From positions 1 through 64,000 of the forward strand of contig JAJFGA010000031.1 of assembly GCA_021776375.1 (NCBI GenBank): DNA of 64,000 nucleotides, read 5' to 3'. The notes below the pieces were generated by a model that saw nothing but the letters and a program-made list of their open reading frames with translations, was not told where the DNA came from and searched no databases. The stretch is from Hyphococcus sp. (GTDB taxonomy: Bacteria; Pseudomonadota; Alphaproteobacteria; Caulobacterales; Parvularculaceae). Shown piece by piece: positions 53,102-62,937 of this stretch. Position 1 is the first letter of the stretch, and each line of letters starts with the position of its first letter. The translations under genes were made by a program, and so were the position numbers.

Positions 53102-54244
53102 ATGATGCAGCCATTTTCATTCCTCGAATTCTTCGCCGGCGGCGGAATGGCCCGTTTGGGCCTGGGTGATTCGTGGGCGTGTTTGCTGGCGAATGATTTC
53201 GATGCGCAAAAATGCGCCGCCTATCGCGCCAATTTCGGCGGCGATGACCTCATTGAAGCCGATATCGCATCTCTCAGTAAGAGCGACCTGCCGGCGATGC
53301 GCGCCGACCTGATGTGGGGCTCGTTCCCCTGTCAGGATCTGTCGCTCGCCGGCGCGCGCGGCGGCATTAACGCGAAACGCAGCGGCGCCTTTTTCGCGTT
53401 CCGACGCCTCACCGAAGAATTGCGCGCCGCCGGGCGGGCGCCGCATATAATCGCTCTTGAAAATGTCGCGGGATTGTTGACGTCAAATGGCGGGCGCGAC
53501 TTCGCCGTCGTCGTGGAAGCGATGGCGGCGCTTGATTATCGAATGACGGCGATGGTTCTCGACGCGGAAGCGTTCACGCCGCAATCGCGCCCGAGGCTTT
53601 TCATTCTTGGGTTTGGACCGGAGACATCGCCCGCCGCCTTACCTGCTGGCGACGCCGACGAAGTAAGGAAAAACGCCCCGCCGGCCCTTTTATCCGCTCT
53701 TGATCAGTTGCCCGATGCGACGCGCGAACACTGGCTCTGGCTGCGGCCCTTCGCGGCGGCGCGCAGGAACATCCGCCTTGGCGACCTTATCGATTGGGAT
53801 GCGCCGGATTGGCATTCGCCGGCGCAAACCGAAGCGCTTCTTGCCATGATGAGTTCTTCGCAACGCGCGCGGGTGGACGCTATTGCGCGAAACGGCGCGC
53901 GGCGCGCCGGCGCCGGTTTCCGTCGCACGCGGACGCAGAACGGTGAAAGCGTTCAACGCTTCGAAGCGCGCTTTGATGGCGTTGCGGGGTGTTTGCGCAC
54001 GCCCGCGGGCGGCTCGTCGCGCCAGATCGTCATCACGATTGAAAACGGCGACGTGCGAACGCGCCTGATGACCTCACGCGAAGCGGCGCGGCTGATGGGA
54101 TTGCCGGAGACTTACGCACTACCCACAAGCGCGACGGCGGCCCTCAAACTGTGCGGTGACGGGGTTTGCGTTCCGCTGGTGCAATGGCTTGGCGAAAACA
54201 TTTTCGCGCCGGCGCTGCAAAAGCGCGCCAGCAAGGCCGCATGA
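53102..54244 (+). CDS. dcm: C5-cytosine DNA methyltransferase
   Basis: A protein of 380 residues that methylates cytosine at C5 with SAM. Motif I is FSFLEFFAGGGMARLGL, motif IV with the catalytic Cys is GSFPCQDLSLAGARGG, motif VI is ALENVAG, motif VIII QSRPRLFILG, motif IX/X is SRQIV...LMTSREAARLMGLP. The target-recognition region between about 190 and 290 is not like E. coli Dcm, so the recognition site cannot be read off. It overlaps vsr by ATGA. No restriction endonuclease is beside it. Confidence 0.9.
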   Translation: MMQPFSFLEFFAGGGMARLGLGDSWACLLANDFDAQKCAAYRANFGGDDLIEADIASLSKSDLPAMRADLMWGSFPCQDLSLAGARGGINAKRSGAFFAFRRLTEELRAAGRAPHIIALENVAGLLTSNGGRDFAVVVEAMAALDYRMTAMVLDAEAFTPQSRPRLFILGFGPETSPAALPAGDADEVRKNAPPALLSALDQLPDATREHWLWLRPFAAARRNIRLGDLIDWDAPDWHSPAQTEALLAMMSSSQRARVDAIARNGARRAGAGFRRTRTQNGESVQRFEARFDGVAGCLRTPAGGSSRQIVITIENGDVRTRLMTSREAARLMGLPETYALPTSATAALKLCGDGVCVPLVQWLGENIFAPALQKRASKAA

Positions 54245-54663
54245 CCGCCAAGCGCCGCACGGATGTCTTTTCGCCCGAAAAACGCTCGGCGGTGATGCGG
54301 GCGGTCAAATCCGCCGATACAAAACCGGAAATCGCGATCAGGAAAGCGCTGCATGCCTTGGGGTATCGCTACCGGCTGCATGTGAAAAACCTGCCCGGCA
54401 AGCCGGACCTCATCTTTCCCAAACATCGCGCCGTAATATTCGTCCACGGATGTTTCTGGCATGGTCACAGTTGCAAACGCGGCCGGCGCGTGCCCAAAAC
54501 CAATACCGACTACTGGCTAGAGAAAGTCGCTCGCAACAAAGCGCGTGACAGGAAAAACACGGCAGCGCTCAAAAAACTCGGCTGGCGCATCATCACAGTG
54601 TGGGAGTGCGAGGTCAAAACGCTTGACCTCGCATCCCTGCCGATAAGGGCGCTGGACGCCTAG
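54241..54663 (+). CDS. vsr: Very short patch repair endonuclease
   Basis: A 140-residue endonuclease that nicks next to T:G mismatches made when 5-methylcytosine deaminates. Opening DVFSPEKRSAVMRAVKSADTKPEIAIRKALHALGYRYRLH is typical, followed by LPGKPDLIFPKHRAVIFVHGCFWHGHSC with the catalytic Asp and the zinc Cys/His set, and WRIITVWECEV at the end. ATG 54241 overlaps the methyltransferase stop, so the guard is made together with the enzyme that causes the damage. Length is normal. Confidence 0.93.
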   Translation: MTAKRRTDVFSPEKRSAVMRAVKSADTKPEIAIRKALHALGYRYRLHVKNLPGKPDLIFPKHRAVIFVHGCFWHGHSCKRGRRVPKTNTDYWLEKVARNKARDRKNTAALKKLGWRIITVWECEVKTLDLASLPIRALDA

Positions 54664-54686
54664 AGCCGCCCGGCGCCGATGGGGCG

Positions 54687-56558
54687 TCAGGGCGCTTGCT
54701 GCGCCGCAATCCACGCATCGACCCGCCGCTCCAGCACCGCCAACGGCAAGGCCCCGCCGCCTAGCACTGTGTCGTGGAAGCCGCGAATGTCGAAGTCATC
54801 ACCGAGTTCCGATTGCGCTTTTGCACGCAATTCGAGAATCTTCAGCATACCAATCTTATAGGAGGTCGCCTGGCCGGGCATTACGATATAGCGGCGCACT
54901 TCGGAGCGAATCTGGCCTTCGGCGGCCGGAGAATTCGCGATGAAATATTCCACCGCCTGTTCCTGCGTCCAGCCTTTGGCGTGGAGCCCGGTGTCCAGGA
55001 CAAGGCGGATCGCCCGCCAGATTTCCGTCGTCAGGCGACCAAAGTCGGAATAAGGATCTTCATAGGCGCCCATCTCTTTGGCAAGGAGTTCTGAATAAAG
55101 CGCCCAACCTTCTCCATAGGCGGTAAAACTCGCCTGATTGCGGAATTCGGGCAGGCCTTCGACTTCCTGCGCGATCGAATTTTGCATGTGGTGGCCGGGA
55201 TTGCCCTCGTGATAGGCGATCACCTCAAGCTGAGGCTTCGGCATCGCGCTCATGTCGGAAAGATGTGCATAGAAAGTGCCGGGACGCGAGCCGTCCGGCG
55301 TCCCAGGGAAGTAATGCTGAGCGCCGCCATCGCGTTCGCGAAACGCTTCGACGCGTTTCACAATCAGATCCGCTTTCGGCAACAGGCCGAATTTTTCCGG
55401 CAGCCGCTCTTTGATGAAAGCAAGATGGTCACGCGCTGATTGCAGATAGGCGTCTCGCCCTTCATCGGTGTTTGGGTAGTAAAACTGCTCGTCTTCTCGA
55501 ACGAAGCTAAAGAATTCATCGAGCGTTCCGTCAAAGCCGACCTTGGTTTTGATCGCCTCCATCTCGCCCTTGATCCGCGCGACCTCTGCTAACCCGAGCG
55601 CATGCACCTCATCCGGCGTCATGTCCGTCGTGGTGGAGAAAGCAAGACGCTCAGCGTAATAGGCTTCGCCATCGGGGAGCGAACCGACGCCCGTCGCGAT
55701 CTCCGGCGCATTCGGCCTTTCTTCTTCGACCCAGGCGATCAGTGCGTCATAGGAAGGTTTGAATGCATCGACGAGCGCGGCGCGCGCCGCCTCACGCAAC
55801 GCCCCTGCCTCTTCTTCCTCGACAGCGCCAGATTCAAGCAGCGCGTCTATTTTTGAGTTTGCATCCGCCCAGAGCGGCGCATTCCCCTCACCTTCAAACG
55901 GGGCGCCGGCGATCAGCGCGCGCGACTGTTTTAATACGCCGTCATATGCAAAGTCCGGCGCATGCACGCCTTCCGCAGCCGCCAGCTGCGCAAGTTCTAG
56001 CGCCTGGTCCAGCGCACGGGAGACGCCGCTGATACGTGTAATATAAGCGCGCATATCGTCGGCGGTCTCAACTTTGTGAAAGTTGATCAGGAAATTGGGT
56101 AGGAAAGAATGCACGCCACGCATCTGATGAAAGACGTAACCGCGCCTGCGAAATGGGTAGGAGGCCTCAGCCTGAGCCAATTGATAAAGCCAAATATCGT
56201 AGGAAGTTTTCGCCTCCGGCGTAAGCAGCGCGTAGTCAAAGCTTTCTTTCAGCTCCTGACCATTTTCGCGGCGCCAGGCGAGATGCAAGTCCTCAGCGGC
56301 CTCTGACAAGTCGTCGATCTTGTCATTGTCGTCCTTGCGGCCGAGAAACGTTTTGGTGACCGGCGAGAAATCAAGCTCTTCTTCCCAACGTGCCGCGAAC
56401 CATTCATTAAGCCGAGCGGTTTCCGCTGTGATCGCTTCAGCGCTTGGCGTAGCTGCGCTTTCTTGCGCGGCTGGGCCGACGCCCTGTTTTTCTTCGACTT
56501 GTTGTCCGCAGGCCGCCAGCGCGGCCGACCCGATCAAAGCAAGTAAATACAGACGCAT
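54687..56558 (-). CDS. DUF885 metallopeptidase-like lipoprotein
   Basis: A protein of 623 residues with a lipoprotein signal ([17 protein letters not shown], lipobox LAAC) and a DUF885 domain. The putative zinc motif is [15 protein letters not shown] near residue 475, followed by [15 protein letters not shown]. The family is related to M32-like and angiotensin-converting-enzyme-like helical zinc peptidases and is common in this class of bacteria, but most members have no proven substrate. ATG 56558 with GAGGGA upstream is chosen, because the track start would place 29 residues before the signal peptide. Confidence 0.85.
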   Translation of the reverse strand: MRLYLLALIGSAALAACGQQVEEKQGVGPAAQESAATPSAEAITAETARLNEWFAARWEEELDFSPVTKTFLGRKDDNDKIDDLSEAAEDLHLAWRRENGQELKESFDYALLTPEAKTSYDIWLYQLAQAEASYPFRRRGYVFHQMRGVHSFLPNFLINFHKVETADDMRAYITRISGVSRALDQALELAQLAAAEGVHAPDFAYDGVLKQSRALIAGAPFEGEGNAPLWADANSKIDALLESGAVEEEEAGALREAARAALVDAFKPSYDALIAWVEEERPNAPEIATGVGSLPDGEAYYAERLAFSTTTDMTPDEVHALGLAEVARIKGEMEAIKTKVGFDGTLDEFFSFVREDEQFYYPNTDEGRDAYLQSARDHLAFIKERLPEKFGLLPKADLIVKRVEAFRERDGGAQHYFPGTPDGSRPGTFYAHLSDMSAMPKPQLEVIAYHEGNPGHHMQNSIAQEVEGLPEFRNQASFTAYGEGWALYSELLAKEMGAYEDPYSDFGRLTTEIWRAIRLVLDTGLHAKGWTQEQAVEYFIANSPAAEGQIRSEVRRYIVMPGQATSYKIGMLKILELRAKAQSELGDDFDIRGFHDTVLGGGALPLAVLERRVDAWIAAQQAP

Positions 56559-56640
56559 ATTCGTTCCCTCTCCATTGGCGCAGGCGCGGACCCTAGCGTG
56601 CCCGCTTTGGCAGCACAAACCGTTTAACGGTCGGGCAGCA

Positions 56641-56670
56641 AACAAAAAGGCGGCGCCATCAGCGCCGCCT
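56641..56670 (-). terminator. Terminator of the acyl-CoA dehydrogenase gene
   Basis: A 9-bp stem AGGCGGCGC/GCGCCGCCT with a five-base loop, followed on the minus strand by TTTTTGTT. It starts about 30 bp after the gene's stop at 56700. Confidence 0.8.
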
Positions 56671-56699
56671 CGATTTAGTGTCCCGGTGCGTCAAGTCGC

Positions 56700-58484
56700 C
56701 TAAAACGCCTCCGCCGGCAGCGCCATCATCGAATCAGCGCCGGCCTTGACTTTCTCAAGATGGGCGGCGGTGTCCGGCAGCATCCGCTCAAGGAAATAGC
56801 GTCCTGTGATGAGTTTGTTTTTGTAAAAATCATCGCCGGAATCTTTTTTCTCAAGGGCGGCTTTCGCCATCTGCGCCCAGGCGAATGTAAGGCAAGTGAG
56901 CGCAAAGAGATTGAGGTAATCCATCGAGCTTGCGCCGGCATTGTTGAAGTTCTGCATGGCGTTCGCGCCCATCCACTGGGTCGCTTCGAGCGTGCGTTCT
57001 TTCGCCGTGGCGAGACCGTCAAGATAGGGTTTCAGGTCTTCATTACCCTGATTGTCGCTGGTGAATTCGTCGATCTCAGCGAAATAGGTCTGCCAGGCGC
57101 GCCCACCGTCTTTCATTAGCTTGCGGCCGACAAGGTCGAGCGCCTGAATGCCATTGGCGCCTTCATAGATCATGGCGATGCGTGCATCGCGCACAAACTG
57201 CTCCATGCCCCATTCCTGGATATAACCATGCCCGCCAAGCACCTGCTGCGCGTTGGTGGCGTGCGCATAGCCCTTATCAGTGAGATAGGATTTAAGGATG
57301 GGCGTCATCAGGCCCATATAGTCGTCCGCCTTCTGGCGGGTCGCTTCATCTTCAGCCTTGCTGTGCAGATCACCATGGAGCGCGGTCCAGTACATCCAGG
57401 CGCGCGCGCCTTCGATGAAGGCGCGTTGATCCATCAGCATGCGGCGCACATCAGGGTGAACGATAATCGGATCGGCGGATTTTTCCGGCGCCGCGGGTCC
57501 TGTCAGCGCCCGGCCCTGCAAGCGGTCATTGGCGTAGGCTGCGCCGTTTTGATACGAGACTTCCGAAATCGCCATCCCCTGCATGCCGACGCCGAGACGC
57601 GCTTCGTTCATCATCGTGAACATCGCTTTGAGGCCCTTGTTCTCCTCGCCGAGGAGATAGCCGGTCGCGTCGTCGTAATTCAGAACGCAGGTGGAGTTGG
57701 CGTGAATACCCATCTTTTCTTCGATGGATCCGCAGGCAACGCCGTTGCGCGCGCCCAGCGAGCCGTCATCGTTGATCATGAATTTCGGCACGATGAACAA
57801 AGAGATGCCTTTGACGCCCTCCGGCGCGCCTTCGATCCGCGCCAGGACGAGGTGAATAATATTGTCTGTAAGGTCCTGTTCGCCGGCGGAAATAAAGATC
57901 TTGGAGCCGGTGATCTTGTAGCTTCCATCGCCTTGCGGAACCGCCTTGGTGCGAAGAAGCCCGAGATCCGTTCCACAATGGGCCTCGGTGAGGTTCATCG
58001 TCCCGCCCCATTCCCCAGAAATCATATTCGGCAGATAGTTTTGTTTCTGTTCATCTGTGCCATGGGCGTAGATGGCTTCCGCTGCGCCGCGCGCCAGACC
58101 GGGATACATCCCGAACGCCATATTCGCCGCAGACATCATTTCGCCGACAGCAACGCCAATGAGATAAGGCAGCCCCTGCCCGCCATATTCAGGATCGAAG
58201 GAAAGCCCCTGCCATCCGCCTTCCTTGTAGGCTTCATAGGCTTCTTTGAAACCCTTCGGCGTGGTCACCGAGGCGTCATCATGACGGACGCAGCCTTCCT
58301 TGTCGCCGGACTGGTTTATCGGGTGGAGAACATTCGCCGCTAGCTTACCGCCTTCTTCAAGGATCGCCTCAACAAGATCGTCAGAAATATCTGAAAAGCC
58401 TGGCAAATTTGAATATTTGGAAATCTGCAGCACGTCATTCAGAACAAACTGCATGTCTTTGATCGGGGCGGCGTATTCGGTCAT
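56700..58484 (-). CDS. Acyl-CoA dehydrogenase with C-terminal extension (DmdC/FadE-like)
   Basis: A flavoprotein of 594 residues that makes the alpha-beta double bond of an acyl-CoA. Motifs are MNLTEAHCGTDLGLLRTKA and KITGSKIFISAGEQD (FAD site), DRLQGRALTG, and QQVLGGHGYIQEWGMEQFVRDARIAMIYEGANGIQALDLVGRK with the catalytic Glu in YEGANG. About 130 extra residues at the C-terminus place it in the long subfamily that includes 3-methylmercaptopropionyl-CoA dehydrogenase (DmdC) of DMSP breakdown and medium/long-chain FadE-like enzymes. The substrate cannot be fixed here, as no other dmd or fad gene is adjacent. ATG 58484 has GAGGAA upstream. Confidence 0.9.
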   Translation of the reverse strand: MTEYAAPIKDMQFVLNDVLQISKYSNLPGFSDISDDLVEAILEEGGKLAANVLHPINQSGDKEGCVRHDDASVTTPKGFKEAYEAYKEGGWQGLSFDPEYGGQGLPYLIGVAVGEMMSAANMAFGMYPGLARGAAEAIYAHGTDEQKQNYLPNMISGEWGGTMNLTEAHCGTDLGLLRTKAVPQGDGSYKITGSKIFISAGEQDLTDNIIHLVLARIEGAPEGVKGISLFIVPKFMINDDGSLGARNGVACGSIEEKMGIHANSTCVLNYDDATGYLLGEENKGLKAMFTMMNEARLGVGMQGMAISEVSYQNGAAYANDRLQGRALTGPAAPEKSADPIIVHPDVRRMLMDQRAFIEGARAWMYWTALHGDLHSKAEDEATRQKADDYMGLMTPILKSYLTDKGYAHATNAQQVLGGHGYIQEWGMEQFVRDARIAMIYEGANGIQALDLVGRKLMKDGGRAWQTYFAEIDEFTSDNQGNEDLKPYLDGLATAKERTLEATQWMGANAMQNFNNAGASSMDYLNLFALTCLTFAWAQMAKAALEKKDSGDDFYKNKLITGRYFLERMLPDTAAHLEKVKAGADSMMALPAEAF

Positions 58485-58758
58485 GGCGTTCCTCGGTTCT
58501 TGATCATCCAATGTTAATTGTCGAAATGGCCATAGCGGCCTGAAAGCAGGACGTAGCTCCTAAAGGGTGAGATTAGAAACGGCATCCTAACAGTTATACG
58601 GGAGTTGATAACCACTGCAGGCCAAACGCGCCATTGCGCGCACTGTTAATTCCCGCCAATTTCGGCGCCTATGGCGCACAGAAGGGTCCAATGCGTAAAA
58701 TCGAGCAATATTTCTCCCCAACAGCAATGAAATGAACCCGCCCGGGGCCGAATCGCCG

Positions 58759-58773
58759 TTAAGGTTTCGTTAA
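58759..58773. promoter_or_regulatory. CtrA-type site between the acyl-CoA dehydrogenase gene and podJ
   Basis: TTAA-GGTTTCG-TTAA has the exact half-site spacing of the CtrA consensus. It lies 170-180 bp before the podJ start, beside a GANTC (GAATC) methylation site at 58750. The 457-bp divergent space 58485-58941 has no gene that I can support. A TTAACAGCTTAA sequence with the wrong spacing lies near 58852. Confidence 0.5.
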
Positions 58774-58941
58774 TAGTCGGCAATTGTGATGTCGCAAGCT
58801 GTTCGAAGCGCCGTGGCGGCAGTAAAGCTTTGCCAGCAATGCAAAGCGCTTTAACAGCTTAATGTTAGGTCCCGGCATTGACAGCGCCGCGACCGCTCTA
58901 ATTCGGGGGAATAGGCCCTCGCGAAAGACGGGTACCTTAAG

Positions 58942-61920
58942 ATGAAGTCGAATGCGCCCTGGAGCGTCAAAGGCATCGAACGCGACGCTCGTGAAACGGC
59001 GAAAGATGCGGCCAAGCGCAAAGGCCTGACCGTTGGCGAATGGCTCAACCAGATGATCTACACCGCTGGCGACCCGCAATCTTCCGGCGGCGAAGTCGAG
59101 GGGCTGAAGCTGCGCGATATCATCACCGCGATCGAGCACCTCCACAAACAGGTTGCGCAAACCCACGCCGCCGGCGCCGAGAATGTTGGCGAAGTCACCC
59201 GCAAGATTGGCGATGTAGTTGAACGGGTGCAGCGGCTGGAACGGGTTAAGCCCGCTGGCGGCGACGACAATGGCGACCTCGCAGCACGGATCGACAAACT
59301 AGAAGTCGATAGCAATGACCGCGAACGCATCAACGCGCTCAAGGCGCTTGAAAAAGCAGTGACGCAAGTCGCCGTCCAATTTAACACCGCGCAAAAGATG
59401 ACGATTGAGCGTCTCGATGCGAGCGAACGTCAATTGCAGGAATTTGCAGAGCGCGTTGATGGCGAGCGCAGCGATGGCGGCGGCGCTTCCGATCTCGGAT
59501 TTGTCAAAGACGCCATCGACGGACTGTCCGCACGCCTCACCCACAATGAGAAATTAGCCAGCGACGCGGCTGCGCAAAAGCAAGATACCGGAGCCGGGGC
59601 CGATCCGGCGTTTGTCGAAAGCACTGGCAACCGGCTGCGCGTGCTCGGCGATGAAATCAAACGCAGCGGAGACCAGATACGCATCTTTGAAGGCGCCGTC
59701 GCAAAATTATCCGGCCAAATCGACGCTGCAGAACGGCGCAATGCGGAAGGCCTCCAGAAAGTCATGGAAACACTTGCTGAATTGCAAGGGAGTTCCGGCA
59801 AGGAAACATCGGGCGCCGCCAGCCGGGAAGACATTGACGCCGCCGTCACGGCGGCGACCCGGGAGACCGACGCGCGCTTTGAAAAGCTGCAAATCTCGCT
59901 TGAATCTCTGGCCAAGCGCCTGGAGACCTCAGATGAGGCGCCAACCGCATCCTCTGCTGAAAACGTTTTTCCCCAGTCCGCTTCTACTGAGCCAGCTTCT
60001 ACTGAACCCAACGCCGAGGCGCCGGACGCGGAACCAGACGATGATGCAACAGGAAAGTCCGCCTTCTCATCTCTCGCCGCCGCACTCGGCTTTGGCGACA
60101 AGGATGACGCCGGTAAAGACGACGAAACTGTAAGCGAGGACGAAACCGCAAGCGATGATGCGGTGAGCGCCAACGCGATTGCGGCGGATGACGATACGCT
60201 AAACGCCGACGCCAGTCCGGTGGATGAAAGCGACAGCCCGGAAAGCGATGAAGACCCGTTCGCCTTCGCTGACGAAATCGACGCCGCTCTCGACGAAGTC
60301 TCCGCCAGCGACGACGCCAAAGATGATTTTTCTTTTGAGCTGGACGAGGAACCGCGAGGCGCAGACGAAAATGACGCTGACGCAGAAGCACAAGCCCTGT
60401 TGTCAGAAGTGCACGGCGTGTTCGGCATGAACCCGCAAGGGGCCGCATCGTCTTCCACCGCCGATAATACCGAGATCGAACCGGATCAACGTGACGACCT
60501 CGATCAGATCCTGTCCGACCTCGACGACATGACCGGTGACGTTCAACCTGACCTTGCCGCCGATACGCTAGACCTTAATGCGCCCGATATAAACAACGAC
60601 GCCGATACGCCCGACACAGACGAAGAACTTGAGGCGGAAGCCCGGGCGAGACAACAAGCCATGTCGCTGCTGTTCGGTGAAGAAAATACCGAAACCCATG
60701 CGTCGGAAAACAAACCGGAAGACGCTCTGCAGGCCGCGCCACGGCCAACAACAGATGCGGACGCGCGTGCGGAAGATGACAAAAAACCCCGCCGCCGAAA
60801 GTTGACGCCGAAACAAAAAGCTATCCTTGTCGCGCGGGCGCGGAAAAAACGCCTCGCCGAAGCGCGCGGAGAGACCGAAAAGCCGATCGATCATATTAAA
60901 GTCGCGGCCGCAAAAGAAGCGTTGCAGGAAGCCGCCGCCCAGCCTGAACATACTAACGAAGACGATCGCCCTTCTGGCGCGACCGGCGTCTTCGCCGCGC
61001 TGCGCAGCAAGCTGCCTTTTATTGGCGCTAAGAGCAAAACCGAAGAGAGCGCCATCGCACCGGAAGCGCCTGAGACTGAAGAAGCCCGCTTGCGCAACGG
61101 CGACCGGGCGGCGTTTGAAACCTTGAAATCAACCGCATCAGCGCGCCCTTTAACGCTCGCGCTGATCGTCGGCATATTCCTCTCGCTGGCCGTCCTGTTC
61201 TTTATGGTCAAAGATATTGTTTTTAAATCTCCTGACGGCGCTGACCGCATCGGCCCTGCCGCGACGTCGTCAGTTGGTGAAACGCCGCCCGCCGCCGCTG
61301 AGAATACGCTGGATGTCCCGAACCTGCCGACAATTGACCCGCGCTCGCTTTATAGCGATGCAATGGCGGGGCTTGGGGTTGCTGAAACGGACGCAGAATC
61401 GGCCGCCGCGATCGCCAAGCTCCGCGAGGCCTCCGCGCTCGGCCATCCGCCGGCGCAGTTGCAGCTTGGTGAGTTTTACAAAACCGGCCAGGGCGTTGAT
61501 GTCGATCTCGGCCGGGCGCGCACCTGGTTCCGCCGCGCCGCAAATGGCGGCAATGTGCTCGCCATGCACCGCATCGGCATCATGACCGCACGCGGCGAAG
61601 GCGGTCCCGCTGACGCCGGCGAAGCGATCGGCTGGTTTGAGCTTGCCGCCAATCGCGGGTTAGTGGATTCACAATATAATCTCGGCGCGATTTTCCACCC
61701 CAGCGGCGATGGAAGCCCGTCTGCGGTGCAGGATGCCGGCAAGGCTTATTACTGGTACTCGCTCGCCGGCCGTAACGGCGATGAGCAGGCAAAACCCCTA
61801 GCTGCAAGCGTGGCTAACGCGCTCAGCCCGGCGCAAAAAGCTGAACTCGACAAATCAATCGCCGAGTGGCAAGCACGCACACCAGATGGCGAAGCCAACG
61901 AGATCGCGCCCGCCGGATAG
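58942..61920 (+). CDS. podJ: Polar organelle development protein PodJ-like
   Basis: A protein of 992 residues. The N-terminus PWSVKGIERDARETAKDAAKRKGLTVGEWLNQMI is the PodJ family start. Residues 60-330 are heptad-rich coiled coil, and about 330-600 is a very acidic, low-complexity linker (many Asp/Glu/Ala). A basic patch follows (DKKPRRRKLTPKQKAILVARARKKRLAEARG, near 615-650), then one membrane helix near 735-757 (PLTLALIVGIFLSLAVLFFMV), and a periplasmic end with Sel1-type repeats (AKLREASALGHPPAQLQLGEFYKTGQGVDVDLGRARTWFRRAA). In Caulobacter PodJ marks the new pole and recruits pilus, holdfast and signalling proteins. This one keeps the same layout. Confidence 0.85.
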   Translation: MKSNAPWSVKGIERDARETAKDAAKRKGLTVGEWLNQMIYTAGDPQSSGGEVEGLKLRDIITAIEHLHKQVAQTHAAGAENVGEVTRKIGDVVERVQRLERVKPAGGDDNGDLAARIDKLEVDSNDRERINALKALEKAVTQVAVQFNTAQKMTIERLDASERQLQEFAERVDGERSDGGGASDLGFVKDAIDGLSARLTHNEKLASDAAAQKQDTGAGADPAFVESTGNRLRVLGDEIKRSGDQIRIFEGAVAKLSGQIDAAERRNAEGLQKVMETLAELQGSSGKETSGAASREDIDAAVTAATRETDARFEKLQISLESLAKRLETSDEAPTASSAENVFPQSASTEPASTEPNAEAPDAEPDDDATGKSAFSSLAAALGFGDKDDAGKDDETVSEDETASDDAVSANAIAADDDTLNADASPVDESDSPESDEDPFAFADEIDAALDEVSASDDAKDDFSFELDEEPRGADENDADAEAQALLSEVHGVFGMNPQGAASSSTADNTEIEPDQRDDLDQILSDLDDMTGDVQPDLAADTLDLNAPDINNDADTPDTDEELEAEARARQQAMSLLFGEENTETHASENKPEDALQAAPRPTTDADARAEDDKKPRRRKLTPKQKAILVARARKKRLAEARGETEKPIDHIKVAAAKEALQEAAAQPEHTNEDDRPSGATGVFAALRSKLPFIGAKSKTEESAIAPEAPETEEARLRNGDRAAFETLKSTASARPLTLALIVGIFLSLAVLFFMVKDIVFKSPDGADRIGPAATSSVGETPPAAAENTLDVPNLPTIDPRSLYSDAMAGLGVAETDAESAAAIAKLREASALGHPPAQLQLGEFYKTGQGVDVDLGRARTWFRRAANGGNVLAMHRIGIMTARGEGGPADAGEAIGWFELAANRGLVDSQYNLGAIFHPSGDGSPSAVQDAGKAYYWYSLAGRNGDEQAKPLAASVANALSPAQKAELDKSIAEWQARTPDGEANEIAPAG

Positions 61921-62022
61921 AGGCGAGACGAAAAGGCTGGCGCTTGCCGCGAGCGACCCGGCGCCTCTATAAACAAGCCCTTAAGTTCACTTCTTTCCGG
62001 CACGTATTCCGGCGTAGGCGCC

Positions 62023-62937
62023 ATGCTCATTTATCTCCCCATCGCGGAGATTCCCGTCGATCCGTTCGTTGTAATTTTTATGGGCGCGGTGGTCGGTTTT
62101 CTCTCCGGCATGTTCGGCGTCGGCGGCGGTTTTTTGATGACGCCGCTGTTGATCTTCTACGGCATCCCCCCAGCGATCGCGGTCGGCACGGAAGCCTCGC
62201 AAATCGTCGCCTCGTCGGTCTCCGGCGTCTTGGCGCATTTAAAGCGCAAGACCGTCGACTTTATGATGGGTGGGTTTTTGGTCGCCGGCGGCGGCGTCGG
62301 CGCGATTGTCGGCATTTTTATCTTCCGATATTTCCGCGCCATGGGACAGATCGAGACCTTTATCTCGCTCGCCTATATTATTTTCCTCGGTCTGATCGGC
62401 GCTCTGATGATGGTGGAATCGATGCGCGCCTTGTTGCGCTCACCCGATGCGCCGCGCCCGCGCCGCAAACACCGCAGCGTTGAGTGGATGGCGGTCATGC
62501 CGTTCGCGATGCGATTTCGGCGCTCACAAATTTATATCAGCCCCATCCCGCCGATCATACTCGGCTTTTTGGTCGGCGTGCTTTCGGCAATCATGGGCGT
62601 CGGCGGCGGCTTCATCATGGTTCCGGCAATGCTCTATATTCTCAAGATGCCAACCAATGTAGTGATCGGCACGTCGCTGTTTCAGATCATTTTCGTCACC
62701 GCGATTGCAACCATTCTGCATGCGGCGGCAAACCAGACCGTCGACATTGTGCTTTCGCTTCTGCTTCTGACCGGCGGGGTCATCGGCGCGCAGATTGGCG
62801 CCCGGGCGGGGCGGAGATTAAAAGGCGAGCAATTGCGCGCGCTGCTGGCGTTGATCGTGCTCGGCGTTTGCGCCCGGCTCGTATTCGGCCTGGTCACGCC
62901 GCCGGCCTCGCCCTTTATTGTTGTGGGGGCGCCATGA
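62023..62937 (+). CDS. TauE/SafE-family (sulfite exporter-like) membrane protein
   Basis: A protein of 304 residues with about eight helices in two related halves, each carrying the family glycine motif: VVGFLSGMFGVGGGFLMTPLL and VGVLSAIMGVGGGFIMVPAML. The family exports or imports sulfur-containing anions and some organic acids across the inner membrane. A basic loop (RSPDAPRPRRKHRSVEW) joins the halves. It overlaps the next gene by ATGA, and the TauE plus TIGR02186 pair is a recurrent arrangement in alphaproteobacteria. Confidence 0.88.
   Translation: MLIYLPIAEIPVDPFVVIFMGAVVGFLSGMFGVGGGFLMTPLLIFYGIPPAIAVGTEASQIVASSVSGVLAHLKRKTVDFMMGGFLVAGGGVGAIVGIFIFRYFRAMGQIETFISLAYIIFLGLIGALMMVESMRALLRSPDAPRPRRKHRSVEWMAVMPFAMRFRRSQIYISPIPPIILGFLVGVLSAIMGVGGGFIMVPAMLYILKMPTNVVIGTSLFQIIFVTAIATILHAAANQTVDIVLSLLLLTGGVIGAQIGARAGRRLKGEQLRALLALIVLGVCARLVFGLVTPPASPFIVVGAP

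Noticed and set aside
57228-58343. 371-codon plus-strand ORF opposite the acyl-CoA dehydrogenase gene
   Set aside because: Complement-frame shadow of a confidently identified gene.
58845-58870. TTAACAGCTTAA as a second CtrA site before podJ
   Set aside because: The half-sites are four bases apart, not seven, so the spacing does not fit the CtrA consensus.
59430-60458. 342-codon Ser-rich minus-strand ORF opposite podJ
   Set aside because: Its serine/alanine-rich sequence is the reverse reading of the Asp/Glu/Ala linker of PodJ. No start or family evidence.
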